A stretch of DNA of 36,510 nucleotides from Novosphingobium umbonatum (GCF_004005905.1 NZ_SACO01000021.1:1-36510); one strand, 5' to 3'; shown: positions 8,027-18,013, counted from the first letter of the stretch. A program made the numbers and translations. The notes: generated from the letters alone by a model not told the origin.

Positions 8027-10666
8027 CTACCATGCCTTTTGAAAGGACAAGCGCAGGCTGCGTCCGGCTAGCGCGCGCCCTATGGCATAGGTCTGCACTG
8101 GCATGGCATTGCCCGCAATCGCATCGCCTTGCATCACGGCTATAGTGTTGGCTAGATTGTCGATTTCCAGACTTATCTGCCCGTAACGCGGCAGCGTCCA
8201 GCCCGTGCGAAGAGTGACGAGCAGCGCGGGGGGCAGCCGTAAAACATTGGCATCATCGGCAAAGCGCCGCCCCATATAGGTGATGGAAGGTTGGACATAC
8301 CACGCCTGCCTCCCTCCGAAATCCAGCCCGCTATGCAGCATCAGATCGGGAATGCGCTGGGGCACATGGCCTGAATAATCCTGCGCAGCGCCTGAAGCGT
8401 CTTTAAAGCGATATTCGGCAAGGCGTGATTGTTGCCATGTCAGGGCGCTGCGCCATTGGGCCCATGGGCGCAGGGCAAGGCTGGTTTCCAGTTCCAGCCC
8501 GATGGTATGGGAACCGGCCTGTCGCGGGATCAGGGTGATGGCGCCTGTGCCAGCGTCCACTACGCTGCTCGATACATCCAGTCCGGTAAAGCGGTTGGCA
8601 AAGCCGGTAAGGCTGATCCTGCCGCGACTGTCTTGTGCCACCAGACCGGCTTCGCCTTCGATCACGCCCAGCAGATGGGCGGCGGCGGGCTGCGAGCTGG
8701 TGCGATAGGCGCCGACCGAGGGCAGCACATGGCCCGCGCTGGCTCTGACAAACAGGCCGATGCTGTCCGGCGCAATCTGCCGATGAACGGCCAGTGTGGC
8801 ATTGGTGGCGGCAAAGCTGGCGGCATAGGCGGCGCTTTGTCCGCTATCCACTTGCAGGTTGCGGTTGGCCATTATGGTGGCGGTGGAGCCATCTATGCTG
8901 CGCGGCAGGCCGACAATGCCATGCAGCGCTTCGGCCTCCTGACGGATACCAGCCTCGATGCGCCATTGCGGGGCGATCTGCCATTCATCCGTGGCATAGA
9001 GCGCCACGCTGGCCGTGCGGCCCACTGTCTGCTCCCATGTCGAGGCGCGCGACAGATAGCCGCCATCGGTCAGGCTGCCCAAACTGTTGCCCGCACCATC
9101 CAGCGCCAGCGCCTCCACCAGCAAGCCTTGTGAGCGTGCCTCCACCAAAGCCCGCGCCACGATACGTTGATAGCGCCAGCGATTGACCACCAGATGCAGT
9201 CCGCCTGCCAGATTATGCGGGCCAAGGCGGGCCTGATGCTCGATTTGGCCCAGCATCTCGTCCAGTTGCACGGTTGCGCTGGCGGGTTGCACCACCTCGA
9301 CCAAAGCCTTGCGGTCCAAGATCCGCCCATCGCTGCGGCGTAGAATGGCCGTCGAAGCAGGAAAGGCCAATTGCAGTGCCGCGCCTTGGCTGGCCAGAAA
9401 TTCCTCTGCGGTGGTGGGGGCGCCGCTGGACAGGATCGCGTTGCGCTCTGTGTCCGATCGGCGCAGGCGCAACCGCGCGGTCCAGTCATGCTGCACCCAT
9501 GCGGCGGATAAGTCGAACACGCGGTTGCGGTTGTTGCGCCCGACTTGGCGGGTGACGGTGCCGTTTGCGGTTGCAAAACGCACAAGGCTGAAATCCGGCC
9601 CGAACCATGAACCGCGTCTTGGGTCAAATCCGGCCAGCGCCGACCATTGGCCATCGCGCAACGCCATCGGGAAGGACGAGGTGTTGAGGCTGGCATCATC
9701 CTGATAACGAGCGGTCAGGGTCAGCCTGCCATCGGGCAGGTCGCGCTCGGCGCGTAGCCGGATCTGGCCGCCGCCCAAGGTCTGGTTGATCTGGCGCTGG
9801 GTGGGGTCGCGGGCGATATAGCCGCCCGCCATCGTCTGCCATTCCCCCAGAGGGCCGCCAAGCCATGCATCCATCCGCGCCAGCCCATAGGAAGTGGCGG
9901 TGATCCTTGCCTCGCCAGACCTGTGATCGGGGGGGCGTCGCAGGTGCAGGTTCAAAATCCCGCCCGGCGCGTTGGAGGCCAGCACGCTGGAGGGGCCTCC
10001 TCGAACATAATCCACGCTTTCCAGCATGATGTCGGGTCGCATGAATTGATCAATGTCGGTCCATGGCAGGCTGGAGTGCTGGATGGGCAGGCCATCCTCC
10101 TGCACGGCCATTGCGCTATAGCCATCCATCGGAATGCCGCGCAGGCGGGCGATATTGGCGCTGGTGCCCGCGCTGGTATCGATCCACAGGCCGGGAAAAT
10201 TTTGCAGCAATTCGGCCATGCTCAGGGCCGGACGACGGCTGATGTCTTCGGGCGAAAGGCGGGAGAGGGAGAAGGCGCGTTCGGAGGCCAGCATGATGCC
10301 TGCGCCTTGCCGTCCGGTCACCAATATATCGGCGGGGGCAAGGGTTGGCGGGGCAGGCGGGGTGGGAGGACGCAGCGGACGCGGCTTTGCCAAAGGCCTG
10401 ACCACCACGCCCATCGGCGTCAGGCGGCAATCCAGCCCCGCCGCAGGGCAGATCCGTGCCAGAGCTTTGCGCAGGGGGAGGCCTCTGGGCAGGCCCTTTC
10501 GCCGGATGCTGGTGACGGGGCGGTCTGGCAGGGCAATGGCTATGCCGCTGGCCGCTGCTGCCCCCTGCAACTGGGTAAGCGGCGGGCCTGCCGGCACAGG
10601 GTTTTGCAAAACAGGTTCCGCCCCGCCAGCAGCCGCCAGACTGGCCAGCAGCGCCCATATAGGCAT
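8027..10666 (-). CDS. TonB-dependent receptor with STN domain (receptor 2)
   Basis: An outer-membrane receptor of 879 aa. A short signal sequence (MPIWALLASLAAAGG) is followed by an STN domain at about residues 30-90 (LQGAAAASGIAIALPDRPV, PLRKALARICPAAGLDC). A Pro-rich linker leads to the TonB-box-like DILVTG. The plug contains MAELLQNFPGLWIDTS, ARLRGIPMDGY and VRGGPSSVLASNAPGGILNL. The barrel ends RLSFQKAW, the aromatic C terminus expected for BAM insertion. The start ATG shares one base with the stop of the anti-sigma gene (TAATG), so translation is coupled in a fecI-fecR-receptor operon read leftward. A FecA-like signalling receptor is the best call. The PGGILNL plug motif resembles siderophore receptors, but the ligand is not determinable. 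Confidence 0.9.
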   Translation of the reverse strand: MPIWALLASLAAAGGAEPVLQNPVPAGPPLTQLQGAAAASGIAIALPDRPVTSIRRKGLPRGLPLRKALARICPAAGLDCRLTPMGVVVRPLAKPRPLRPPTPPAPPTLAPADILVTGRQGAGIMLASERAFSLSRLSPEDISRRPALSMAELLQNFPGLWIDTSAGTSANIARLRGIPMDGYSAMAVQEDGLPIQHSSLPWTDIDQFMRPDIMLESVDYVRGGPSSVLASNAPGGILNLHLRRPPDHRSGEARITATSYGLARMDAWLGGPLGEWQTMAGGYIARDPTQRQINQTLGGGQIRLRAERDLPDGRLTLTARYQDDASLNTSSFPMALRDGQWSALAGFDPRRGSWFGPDFSLVRFATANGTVTRQVGRNNRNRVFDLSAAWVQHDWTARLRLRRSDTERNAILSSGAPTTAEEFLASQGAALQLAFPASTAILRRSDGRILDRKALVEVVQPASATVQLDEMLGQIEHQARLGPHNLAGGLHLVVNRWRYQRIVARALVEARSQGLLVEALALDGAGNSLGSLTDGGYLSRASTWEQTVGRTASVALYATDEWQIAPQWRIEAGIRQEAEALHGIVGLPRSIDGSTATIMANRNLQVDSGQSAAYAASFAATNATLAVHRQIAPDSIGLFVRASAGHVLPSVGAYRTSSQPAAAHLLGVIEGEAGLVAQDSRGRISLTGFANRFTGLDVSSSVVDAGTGAITLIPRQAGSHTIGLELETSLALRPWAQWRSALTWQQSRLAEYRFKDASGAAQDYSGHVPQRIPDLMLHSGLDFGGRQAWYVQPSITYMGRRFADDANVLRLPPALLVTLRTGWTLPRYGQISLEIDNLANTIAVMQGDAIAGNAMPVQTYAIGRALAGRSLRLSFQKAW

Positions 10667-11604
10667 TAGCGCTCCAACCGCCAGCCTGCGCCTTGGGCCT
10701 GAACATGCCAGCCATGGGCCAGCGCGATCAGGCGCAGGCTGGCCAGCGGATCGGCGCTGCTATAGCGGCCATGGATGGGCTTGTCGGCCAGTTCTGGGGC
10801 TAGCGACAAGGGGACATCCGCGCGGCGTTGCAGGCGGACGATTAGTTGCGCCAAAGGCTCACCATCGGCCACCAGCCAGGCTGTGTCCGAGGCCGACGCA
10901 GGATCGGCGTGAAAATGCAAAGCGTGCAAAGCCTTGCCTGTATCCAGCGTGAGCCCTTCGCCCGCTTTGACAAAGATAGGCTGGCTATGGCCTTCCACCG
11001 TCACGCGCACACGGCCCTGCTCTACCCTTAGGCTGGTGCCCATGTTGCCGGTGTCGACGGAAAAGACGGTGCCTATGGCGGTCACCGCCATCGCGCCGCC
11101 CTGCACTGTAAAGGGCCGCTCTGGCGCATGGGCGACATCAAACAGCGCCCGCCCCGAGGCGAGGTGAAGTTGGCGAGCCGAGGGCGAAAGGGTGACGTCG
11201 AGCGTGCTGGCGGGGTCCATTTGCACCAGCGAGCCATCGGCCAGACGGGAGCTGGTCACCTGTCCCTGCGCAGTGACCAGATGGAGCGGTACTGTCGCAG
11301 GTGGCCGCGCCCCATGCCATACGCCAAGGCCGATGGCCAATGCGCCCAATGCCGCCACCATCGGCAGCCAGCGGCGGCGCGGGGCCTGTGCTTCAGCTTG
11401 ATCATTGGCGGGGAAGGGGGGCAGATGCGCCAAAGCCTGCGCCACTGCCGGATCGTCCATCACCTGCGCCACACGTCTGGCCGCGATCAAATGGGCAGGG
11501 CTTTGCGCGGCCCAAGCCAAGAAAGCGGCGCGCTGGGCACGGTCCCATTGGTCGGCATCCTCCAGCCGGTCTGCGGCTTCGTCAAACAGATCTTGCCCGC
11601 TCAT
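10666..11604 (-). CDS. FecR-type anti-sigma factor (copy 2)
   Basis: A membrane regulator of 312 aa for the adjacent sigma factor. The N-terminal DUF4880-like cytoplasmic part has QRAAFLAWAAQSPAHLIAARR. A basic PRRRW precedes one transmembrane helix (about residues 80-98, MVAALGALAIGLGVW). The periplasmic FecR domain has SRLADGSLVQMDPASTLDV, LASGRALFDVAH, AVTAIGTVFSV and RVEQGRVRVTV. It is more canonical than the other two copies in this window. The C-terminal STN-like segment (LAQLIVRLQRRADVPLSL, IHGRYSSADPLASLRLIA) would contact receptor 2. The gene overlaps the sigma gene by 4 nt (ATGA) and the receptor gene by 1 nt, a tightly coupled three-gene operon. Confidence 0.92.
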   Translation of the reverse strand: MSGQDLFDEAADRLEDADQWDRAQRAAFLAWAAQSPAHLIAARRVAQVMDDPAVAQALAHLPPFPANDQAEAQAPRRRWLPMVAALGALAIGLGVWHGARPPATVPLHLVTAQGQVTSSRLADGSLVQMDPASTLDVTLSPSARQLHLASGRALFDVAHAPERPFTVQGGAMAVTAIGTVFSVDTGNMGTSLRVEQGRVRVTVEGHSQPIFVKAGEGLTLDTGKALHALHFHADPASASDTAWLVADGEPLAQLIVRLQRRADVPLSLAPELADKPIHGRYSSADPLASLRLIALAHGWHVQAQGAGWRLER

Positions 11605-12122
11605 TCGGAATCCTCCAAAGCGCGGGCGAGTTGGGCCATGGCACGGGTGATGTGCTTCTTCACCGCTTCAGGTTGTAGGCCCATCGCTTGGGCGATTTCC
11701 TCGCGGCTTTGCCCTTCCAGACGGCGGCGGCGGAACACTTCACGGCGCAGTGGGGGCATGGTTTCCAGCGCGGCGGTGACAATCGCCAGACGCTGACGCT
11801 GTTGCATCTGTTCATCGGGCAAGGGGGCGTGGCAGGCAAGCAGCTCCGCCCCATCGTCATGGTCCTCGCTGCCGCTTTGGCGTGCGTGATCGGCCATCAG
11901 ATTGCGGGCAATGCGCAAGGCGTAATGATCGGGCTGATGCAAATGGGTTTCCCCGGCGCGGCGCAGGGTTCGGGCCAGACTTTCCTGCACAATATCCTCG
12001 GCATCGGCCTTGTTGGGCATATGTTTGTGCACATAGCGGCGCAGGCCGTGCATGGCTTGAGTCAGCCGTTCCAGCAACAAGGCGGTGTTGCCGGTGCTTT
12101 CCAGATTTGCGCTGCTTGCCAT
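11601..12122 (-). CDS. ECF sigma factor, FecI type (copy 2)
   Basis: A 173-aa ECF sigma factor when started at the ATG at 12122 (MASSANLES). Region 2 is ALLLERLTQAMHGLRRYVHK with DAEDIVQESLARTLRR. Region 4 ends in REEIAQAMGLQPEAVKKHI. A longer frame reaches ATG 12194, but its first 24 codons contain the hairpin at 12166-12189 that terminates the upstream receptor transcript, so the short start is preferred. No strong ribosome site is visible before 12122. Its stop overlaps the anti-sigma start by 4 nt. It is clearly more distant from the other two sigma factors here than they are from each other, which points to a separate origin. Confidence 0.88.
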   Translation of the reverse strand: MASSANLESTGNTALLLERLTQAMHGLRRYVHKHMPNKADAEDIVQESLARTLRRAGETHLHQPDHYALRIARNLMADHARQSGSEDHDDGAELLACHAPLPDEQMQQRQRLAIVTAALETMPPLRREVFRRRRLEGQSREEIAQAMGLQPEAVKKHITRAMAQLARALEDSE

Positions 12123-12165
12123 GGCGATGCGCGCTATCGGGCGACTGTTGCAATCGTGTGAAACG

Positions 12166-12189
12166 GGGGCGGAGTTTGCGCTCCGCCCC
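12166..12189 (-). terminator. Intrinsic-terminator-like hairpin after receptor 3
   Basis: On the minus strand GGGGCGGAG and CTCCGCCCC form a perfect 9-bp stem with a 6-nt loop, followed by CGTTT. It sits 10 nt after the receptor 3 stop and upstream of the sigma gene. It separates the two transcription units and decides the sigma start. Confidence 0.65.
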
Positions 12190-12199
12190 GCCATGGTAT

Positions 12200-14947
12200 T
12201 TACATCGAAATGCGGGCACCCAGCATGAAGGAGCGGCCGCTCTTCAGATAGGTGTACACGCGGTTGGAATTATCCGCCACATTGCCCACATATTGGGAAT
12301 CGGCAGCATTGGTCAGATTGACCGCGTCCAGCGTGACGGCGGCCTGCGGCGTGATATTATAGCGCAGCGAGGCGTCGATCTGCGTGCGCGGATTATACCC
12401 GCCTACGTCATTGGCATTGGCCGCGGGCAAATCGGTCAGATAGCGCCCATGGTAATTCACCGAGACGCGCGCATCGAATTTGGCATCGGTGTAATACAGG
12501 GTCGCATTGGCCGAATGGCGCGTCAATTGCGGCAGAGTGGCGACAAAAGCCTTGCCCGTGGTGGCGTTGGTATAGGTGGCCGTGCCATCGGCATAGGTGT
12601 AATTGGCCAGAATGCCGGTGTTTTTCAACAGGCCGGGCAGGAAATCAAAACCGATATTGGCCGACATTTCCACGCCCTTCACCTTGGCCTGTTGGCCATT
12701 GGCATACCATTGGCGGGTGAAGACATCGCTGGCCGAATTGCTGGTGGTGGCCACGTTCAACAGGCTGAGCGGTAGGCCGGTCGAGGCATAGGTGGGATAG
12801 TCATAGCTGCTGATAATCAGGCTTTCGATATGTTTGTAGAAAGGCGTGATGGCCAGCAGGCTGCGGGCGGAAAGGTAATATTCGGCCGAAAGTCCCAGCG
12901 AATTGGCGCGGAAGGGTTTGAGATTGGGGTTGCCCTGACGGATGATCTTGTTGTTGGCATCGACCGAGCCCGACACCATCAAAGAGCCCAAAGTAGGGCG
13001 CGAGATGTTGCGATCAGCGGCCAGACGCAGCTGGAAATTGTCCGACAGGCCCCAGACTGCGTTGAGCGAGGGCATGAAGTCATTGTAGCTGCTGCCCTGT
13101 GATACCCACAGCCCGCCAATATAGCCCTGCGAGGTGATGGCCGTATGCATGAAGCGCAGGCCCAGATTGCCGCGCAGATCATGGCCCAGCAGGCTGCCGC
13201 GGTAGTCGCCTTCGACATAGCCGCCCGACACCTGCTCGATGATCCGCGCCGTGCTGGCCTGATCCATGTTCAGCCCATAGCTATTGCCATTCATGCTGGA
13301 ACGCAGACTGTTGAGATCGGGCGCTGCCCATGTCGTGGGCAGGCCGGTTACCCCCAAACCTTCCCCGAAATTATAGGGCATGGTCGTCAGCGCCACCGAA
13401 GGCGAGCTGTTGGCCACGCCGCTGGTGACATCCAGCGTGTAATAGCGCTGGTTCAACATCTGGCGGGTGTAGATGCCGCCCGCATGCAGCTTGATCTGTG
13501 GGCTCACATCATAGTGGAAGTTCAGCTTGGCATTGATATTGTTGCGCAAGATCCGCTGGTTTTGCAGGCGGAGCAAGTTGAAAATATAGCTATTGGGATT
13601 GGTGATGTCGAAACCATAGGTCAGCACCGGCAGGTTGGGGTTCTGGCTGAAATCAAAGCTGACCGTTGAACCGCTGGTGGTGTGGCTGCTGTCGCCGCGA
13701 GTGAAATAGGCCTCGGTGCGCTGGTTGTCATATTGCGACATTTGATAACCGGCGAGCGCGTCCATCGTCAGGCGGCTCGACAGGCGCGCCTTCATGTTCA
13801 AGACGCCCTGATAGTAATCATTGCGCGATTCATAGCGGCCCGTGTCCGAACGCACCCAGACATTGCCGAAGGTGCCGCTGGTGATTTGATTGCCGGTGAC
13901 GCCCAGCGCGGAAACGGTGGTGCGTCCCAAGGCGCCGGAATTGTTCCACGAATTGCTGTCGAGGTGATATTCGTCACGCGTGCCGCGCAGGCGCCCATAG
14001 AGCAGGTCGAGGTCGAATTGCAGATCGCTGCTGGGGTGATATTGGAAGGCGGCGGTGACACCCAGACGCTTTTGCTGGATGGCATAGAGGTCATAACGCA
14101 GATAGCGCGGGAAATAGAGCGCATTGGCCGAGGCTGCGCCAGCATTCAGGCGCGAGGTGATCGAGGAATCGATGGTGGAAGACACATTGGCCAAATTCCA
14201 TCCGCCGGTTGCCCAGCGCACGGTGGAGAAGCCCTTTTCCACTACATTGCGCTGCGAATAGGCCACCGAGACCAGCGCGCCCAGCGTGCCTTCGCTGTTG
14301 CGCCAGCTGGCCAATCCGGCCACGCGCGGGGCGACATCCTTGGCAAAGCTGTTGTAGAAACCTTGGCCGGACAGGGCAAAGCGCGGCTTGGCATAATCGA
14401 GCGGGCGGGCGGTATGCAGGTCGATCGTGCCGCCGATGCCGCCTTCTTCCACGCTGGCTTCGGCCGATTTGCGCACATCGATGCGGGTGAACAATTCGGA
14501 CGCAAACAGGTTGAAGTCAAACGAACGCGAATTGCTGGTGCCGCCGCGTGCGTCAATCGAGCCGCCGGTGGAAATGGCGGTCATGCCTGCCACGCGCACC
14601 AGCGTGTAATCGGGCGTAAAGCCGCGCAAGGAGACTTGACGCCCTTCGCCGCCGGCATCGCGGGTGATGGCCACGCCGGGCACGCGGGCGATGGATTCGG
14701 CCAGATTGGTGTCGGGGAAAGAGGCAATATCGCTGGCCAGAATGGAATCGAGCGAGACCGAGGCGCGGCGTTTCAGATCAATGGCATTTTTGACCGACTG
14801 GGCGAAACCGCGGACCACGATGGCGGAAGCATCCCCTGCATCTTGCGGGGCGGCTTCATCGGCGGCACGCGCCAAGGCGGGCGTCAGGCCCAAAGTGACG
14901 GCTAGCGCCAAGCGGGAGGCGCGGGTGGAATAGCGGGAGAAGGACAT
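12200..14947 (-). CDS. TonB-dependent receptor, carbohydrate-type, no STN (receptor 3)
   Basis: An outer-membrane receptor of 915 aa of the large group common in Caulobacter and sphingomonads (TIGR01782-like). Typical plug features are KNAIDLKRRASVSLDSILASDIASFPDTNLAESIARVPGV, given here as separate family hallmarks (the DLKRR box, then the PDTNLAE and RVPGV blocks), then VSLRGF, DVRKSAEASVEEGGIGGTIDL and a long barrel ending GARISM. ATG 14947 gives a signal peptide ending ALARA and follows AAGGGG. The upstream ATG at 15013 is rejected because it adds 22 non-signal residues. This receptor class often takes up sugars or oligosaccharides, but no enzyme neighbours define a substrate. It is divergent from receptor 4. 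Confidence 0.9.
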   Translation of the reverse strand: MSFSRYSTRASRLALAVTLGLTPALARAADEAAPQDAGDASAIVVRGFAQSVKNAIDLKRRASVSLDSILASDIASFPDTNLAESIARVPGVAITRDAGGEGRQVSLRGFTPDYTLVRVAGMTAISTGGSIDARGGTSNSRSFDFNLFASELFTRIDVRKSAEASVEEGGIGGTIDLHTARPLDYAKPRFALSGQGFYNSFAKDVAPRVAGLASWRNSEGTLGALVSVAYSQRNVVEKGFSTVRWATGGWNLANVSSTIDSSITSRLNAGAASANALYFPRYLRYDLYAIQQKRLGVTAAFQYHPSSDLQFDLDLLYGRLRGTRDEYHLDSNSWNNSGALGRTTVSALGVTGNQITSGTFGNVWVRSDTGRYESRNDYYQGVLNMKARLSSRLTMDALAGYQMSQYDNQRTEAYFTRGDSSHTTSGSTVSFDFSQNPNLPVLTYGFDITNPNSYIFNLLRLQNQRILRNNINAKLNFHYDVSPQIKLHAGGIYTRQMLNQRYYTLDVTSGVANSSPSVALTTMPYNFGEGLGVTGLPTTWAAPDLNSLRSSMNGNSYGLNMDQASTARIIEQVSGGYVEGDYRGSLLGHDLRGNLGLRFMHTAITSQGYIGGLWVSQGSSYNDFMPSLNAVWGLSDNFQLRLAADRNISRPTLGSLMVSGSVDANNKIIRQGNPNLKPFRANSLGLSAEYYLSARSLLAITPFYKHIESLIISSYDYPTYASTGLPLSLLNVATTSNSASDVFTRQWYANGQQAKVKGVEMSANIGFDFLPGLLKNTGILANYTYADGTATYTNATTGKAFVATLPQLTRHSANATLYYTDAKFDARVSVNYHGRYLTDLPAANANDVGGYNPRTQIDASLRYNITPQAAVTLDAVNLTNAADSQYVGNVADNSNRVYTYLKSGRSFMLGARISM

Positions 14948-15247
14948 TTGGATAGACCCCTTGCGTGGTAGGATAACGCAAGGAAGACTGGTGACTTGGT
15001 CCGAAGGGGACATGGTAATTCAGAAATAAATTTCTTCACATTCGGGATTTTTGTCATATTTTTTCAATATATCCCGGCGGAGCTCTGTTGTTAGTTTTTG
15101 TCGATGATTCATATTGGCCCAATTTACGTGATTGCGTGCTAAAAATAGAAGTTATTGATGCATGCCAAGGCGGTTTTTCTTGGTTCGCTCGTCCATGCTC
15201 CTGCGTGGGTCCTCTGTTTCGGGCCTGCGGATGACAGGAGGGAAGTC
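14948..15247. promoter_or_regulatory. Divergent AT-rich intergenic region between receptors 3 and 4
   Basis: About 300 bp with no gene, noticeably richer in A+T than its flanks, especially 15015-15160 (for example ATATTTTTTCAATATAT near 15056-15072). It must hold both receptor promoters. No clear -35/-10 pair or strong operator palindrome was recognised. The ribosome site AGGAGG at 15236-15241 belongs to receptor 4. Confidence 0.6.
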
Positions 15248-18013
15248 TTGCTTTATTCAAATCGCTATCGCTGGCTGGCTAGCGCTGCATGTCTGGGTTT
15301 CATTGCCAATTTGAGTCTAGCCACACAGGCGCAGGCTGAAACTGTCGCTGAGGCCGACAATGCTCAGCCCATTGTGGTGGCCGCGAAGCGCGCCGATGCC
15401 GCAGCGTTGGAATTTCGCTCGATCGTCCCGGTCTCGGCGCTGTCGGAAGAAGACCTGCAACGCACTGCCGTGCATAATGTGGCCGAAGCCTTGGGGCTGA
15501 TGCCTTCGGTCAATGTCATGAACACCGGTTCGTCCTTCTTTGGCGGCATTGATGGCGCGGCACGTGGTGAAGGGCGCTTTGTCTCGATCCGTGGCTTGAA
15601 CTCGGAATATAACGTCAATCTGATCAATGGCATCAACGTGGCGCAGGGCATGCCCTATAGCCGTCAGGTGCAACTCAGCCTGCTGCCGCCTTCGGGGCTG
15701 AACACGATTGTGTTGACCAAGGTTTCCACCGCAGCGATGGATGGCGATGCAATTGGTGGAACGGTTGATTTTCGCACCCCCACCGCCTTTGACTATGCCA
15801 AGCCTTTCCGCATGAGCCTGACCGCTTCCGGCCGTTTGGAAACCCGCGCACGCGATTATGGCGATAGCGGGCTGGGCGGTGGCCTTGCGGGCGAGATCAC
15901 CAAGCGTTTCGGCGCGGATGGCAATTTTGGCCTCTATCTGTCGGGCTATTATGACGAACGCCATTTTGCCAATAGCGAGATGGCCGGTGTGATGGCCGCA
16001 CAGAATGATGGTGGATGGGCCTATTCGGTTGCCAGCAGCAGCAGCGGCTCGGCCCCGGCCGCCGGTTTGGACCCGCAAAAGACGATCACTCAAACGGGCA
16101 TCAATGTGGGCGTTTCCAACGGCTATACCACGCGTTGGGGCGGCAATGGCTCGCTTGACTGGCGCCCGGATGCCGATACGCAGGTCTATTTGCGCGGTAG
16201 CTATGCCTCGTCCAAGACCGAGCAGAATTCGACGTTGAGCCAGTTTGTTTCCTCCAGCAAGTCATGGACCGAAACGGTGGCGGGCACGGGCCGCTACAAT
16301 TTGTCGGTCAACCAGATTTCCAACCGCGTCTGGTATGAAACCAATCCCGAAAAAGCGATGCTGGCGACCGCTGCGCTGGGACTGGATAAAAAGTTCGGCG
16401 CGTGGCGTGTAGCGCCGCAGGTCTTTTTCAGCGAAGGGCATAATGATCGCCCCAACCACATTGAATTGTCGGCCCGAAACAACCAGTCGGACAATTACAA
16501 TTCCGGCACCACCCAGCCTCTGGGCGGCACCTCGATCACCTATGTCGACAATCTGCCCCAGCCTTTGATGACCAGCGCGATCTATAACCAACTCAACAAT
16601 GCCAACACCGCTTTGCTGGCGCGTCGCTCGGGCCAGTTGACGGAGCAGTTCAGCGGCCAGACCAAATATGGCGCCAAAATCGATCTGGCGCGCGATTTTG
16701 AAGGCTCGGTGCTGGAGCAGATCCGCTTTGGCGCGAAATATTCGATTTCACACCGCATGGTCACCAATCGTGACTGGACCAATGCCCATATCTCGAATTC
16801 GTTGGGCTATGGCGGGTCGACTTGGGCTTCGCTCGGCATCGCTACCGATTACTATGCCCAAGTGTTTCCCGGCGTCTACACCTGGTCTGTGCCCAAGGTG
16901 AACCACCAGCGCGTGGTAGAGCTGTTCAATCAATTCAAGACCTCGGCCAGCTTTGACACCTGTACCAACAATGATCTGGACAATTACAATTGCAACACGC
17001 TGAGCGGTAGCGAAGCGGTCAGCGCAGCTTATGCCAGCGCCACTTTGCGCTTTGGCGATCTGGAAGTGGAGCCGGGCCTGCGTTTTGAACATACGGCCAT
17101 CCGCAACACCTATTGGCTGCGTAGCACCAATCTGACCACCGCGCCCAGCAATTGGGCCAGCAACCACACCGAATATAACGAGCTTCTGCCCAGCCTGATC
17201 ATGGCCTATCGTCCGGCGGGCAGTGCCGTCTATCGCGCCAGCTTCTTCCAGTCCTATACCCGTCCCGCCATGGTGCAATTGGGCGGTGGTGCGACTGTGG
17301 CCAAGGGCGACACCACCACCACCATCACATCGGGCAACCCTAATCTCTTGCCAATCCGCGCCACCAATCTGGATGTGTCGGGCGATTGGAAACTGGGCCG
17401 TGATGGGCAAGTGATGCTGGGCGGTTTCTACAAGCATCTGCGCCATTATATGTATGACAATGGCAGCGGCTATATCAACGCGGCCAACCTGCCCGATACC
17501 AACACGATCTATCGCATGCCTTTGAATGGCGGTTCGGGCGATGTTTACGGTCTGGAAGCGCAATTGCGTGAAAAGTTCACCGGCCTGCCGCAATGGTTCG
17601 GCACGCTTGGGGTCAATTTGTCGGCGACGCATCAATGGACCAAGGTGGATATTGGTGGCGGCGTGACCAAGCGGATACAGAACGCTCCTAACTGGTTGGC
17701 CCGCGCCCAGATGTTCTGGGAAAAGGGTCCGGCCAGCATCGATCTGACGTTCAAATATACCGGCGAATATGTCTCGACCTATAATGCTCTGGGGCAAAGC
17801 GGCGGTTGGGATGATCTCTATGTCCGCCCGATCAAGATGGTCGATCTGCATGCGGGCTATCGCCTGCGTGAAGGCCTTCGGGCAGATGTTTCGGTGGCCA
17901 ATCTGCTGGGCGCCTATTCCTATTGGTCGCATGTTGGCAAAGAAACGCTGGCCATTTCGGATGTGGTGGATTCGGGACGCACCGTGCTGTTGACGGTGAA
18001 GTGGTCCATGTAA
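15248..18013 (+). CDS. TonB-dependent receptor, carbohydrate-type, no STN (receptor 4)
   Basis: A protein of 921 aa related in type to receptor 3. The start is a TTG at 15248, chosen because AGGAGG lies 6 nt upstream and it opens directly into a signal peptide (MLYSNRYRWLASAACLG, ending ATQAQA). An ATG-like start farther upstream at about 15155-15158 adds a non-signal leader. The plug has PIVVAAKRADAAALEF, LSEEDLQRTAVHNVAEALG, VSIRGLNSEYNVNLINGINV and AMDGDAIGGTVDFRTPTAFDYAKP. The barrel is complete and ends LTVKWSM. There is no STN domain and no sigma/anti-sigma partner. Divergent transcription from receptor 3 suggests shared control. The substrate is unknown; complex carbohydrate is the usual expectation for the class. 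Confidence 0.9.
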   Translation: MLYSNRYRWLASAACLGFIANLSLATQAQAETVAEADNAQPIVVAAKRADAAALEFRSIVPVSALSEEDLQRTAVHNVAEALGLMPSVNVMNTGSSFFGGIDGAARGEGRFVSIRGLNSEYNVNLINGINVAQGMPYSRQVQLSLLPPSGLNTIVLTKVSTAAMDGDAIGGTVDFRTPTAFDYAKPFRMSLTASGRLETRARDYGDSGLGGGLAGEITKRFGADGNFGLYLSGYYDERHFANSEMAGVMAAQNDGGWAYSVASSSSGSAPAAGLDPQKTITQTGINVGVSNGYTTRWGGNGSLDWRPDADTQVYLRGSYASSKTEQNSTLSQFVSSSKSWTETVAGTGRYNLSVNQISNRVWYETNPEKAMLATAALGLDKKFGAWRVAPQVFFSEGHNDRPNHIELSARNNQSDNYNSGTTQPLGGTSITYVDNLPQPLMTSAIYNQLNNANTALLARRSGQLTEQFSGQTKYGAKIDLARDFEGSVLEQIRFGAKYSISHRMVTNRDWTNAHISNSLGYGGSTWASLGIATDYYAQVFPGVYTWSVPKVNHQRVVELFNQFKTSASFDTCTNNDLDNYNCNTLSGSEAVSAAYASATLRFGDLEVEPGLRFEHTAIRNTYWLRSTNLTTAPSNWASNHTEYNELLPSLIMAYRPAGSAVYRASFFQSYTRPAMVQLGGGATVAKGDTTTTITSGNPNLLPIRATNLDVSGDWKLGRDGQVMLGGFYKHLRHYMYDNGSGYINAANLPDTNTIYRMPLNGGSGDVYGLEAQLREKFTGLPQWFGTLGVNLSATHQWTKVDIGGGVTKRIQNAPNWLARAQMFWEKGPASIDLTFKYTGEYVSTYNALGQSGGWDDLYVRPIKMVDLHAGYRLREGLRADVSVANLLGAYSYWSHVGKETLAISDVVDSGRTVLLTVKWSM

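Noticed and set aside
12123..12194. Longer N terminus for the sigma factor copy 2 starting at 12194
   Set aside because: The extra 24 codons contain the terminator hairpin of the upstream receptor, and the added residues are not sigma-like.
15155..15247. Upstream in-frame start for receptor 4
   Set aside because: It adds 31 residues that are not signal-like, while TTG 15248 has a strong AGGAGG and opens a proper signal peptide.
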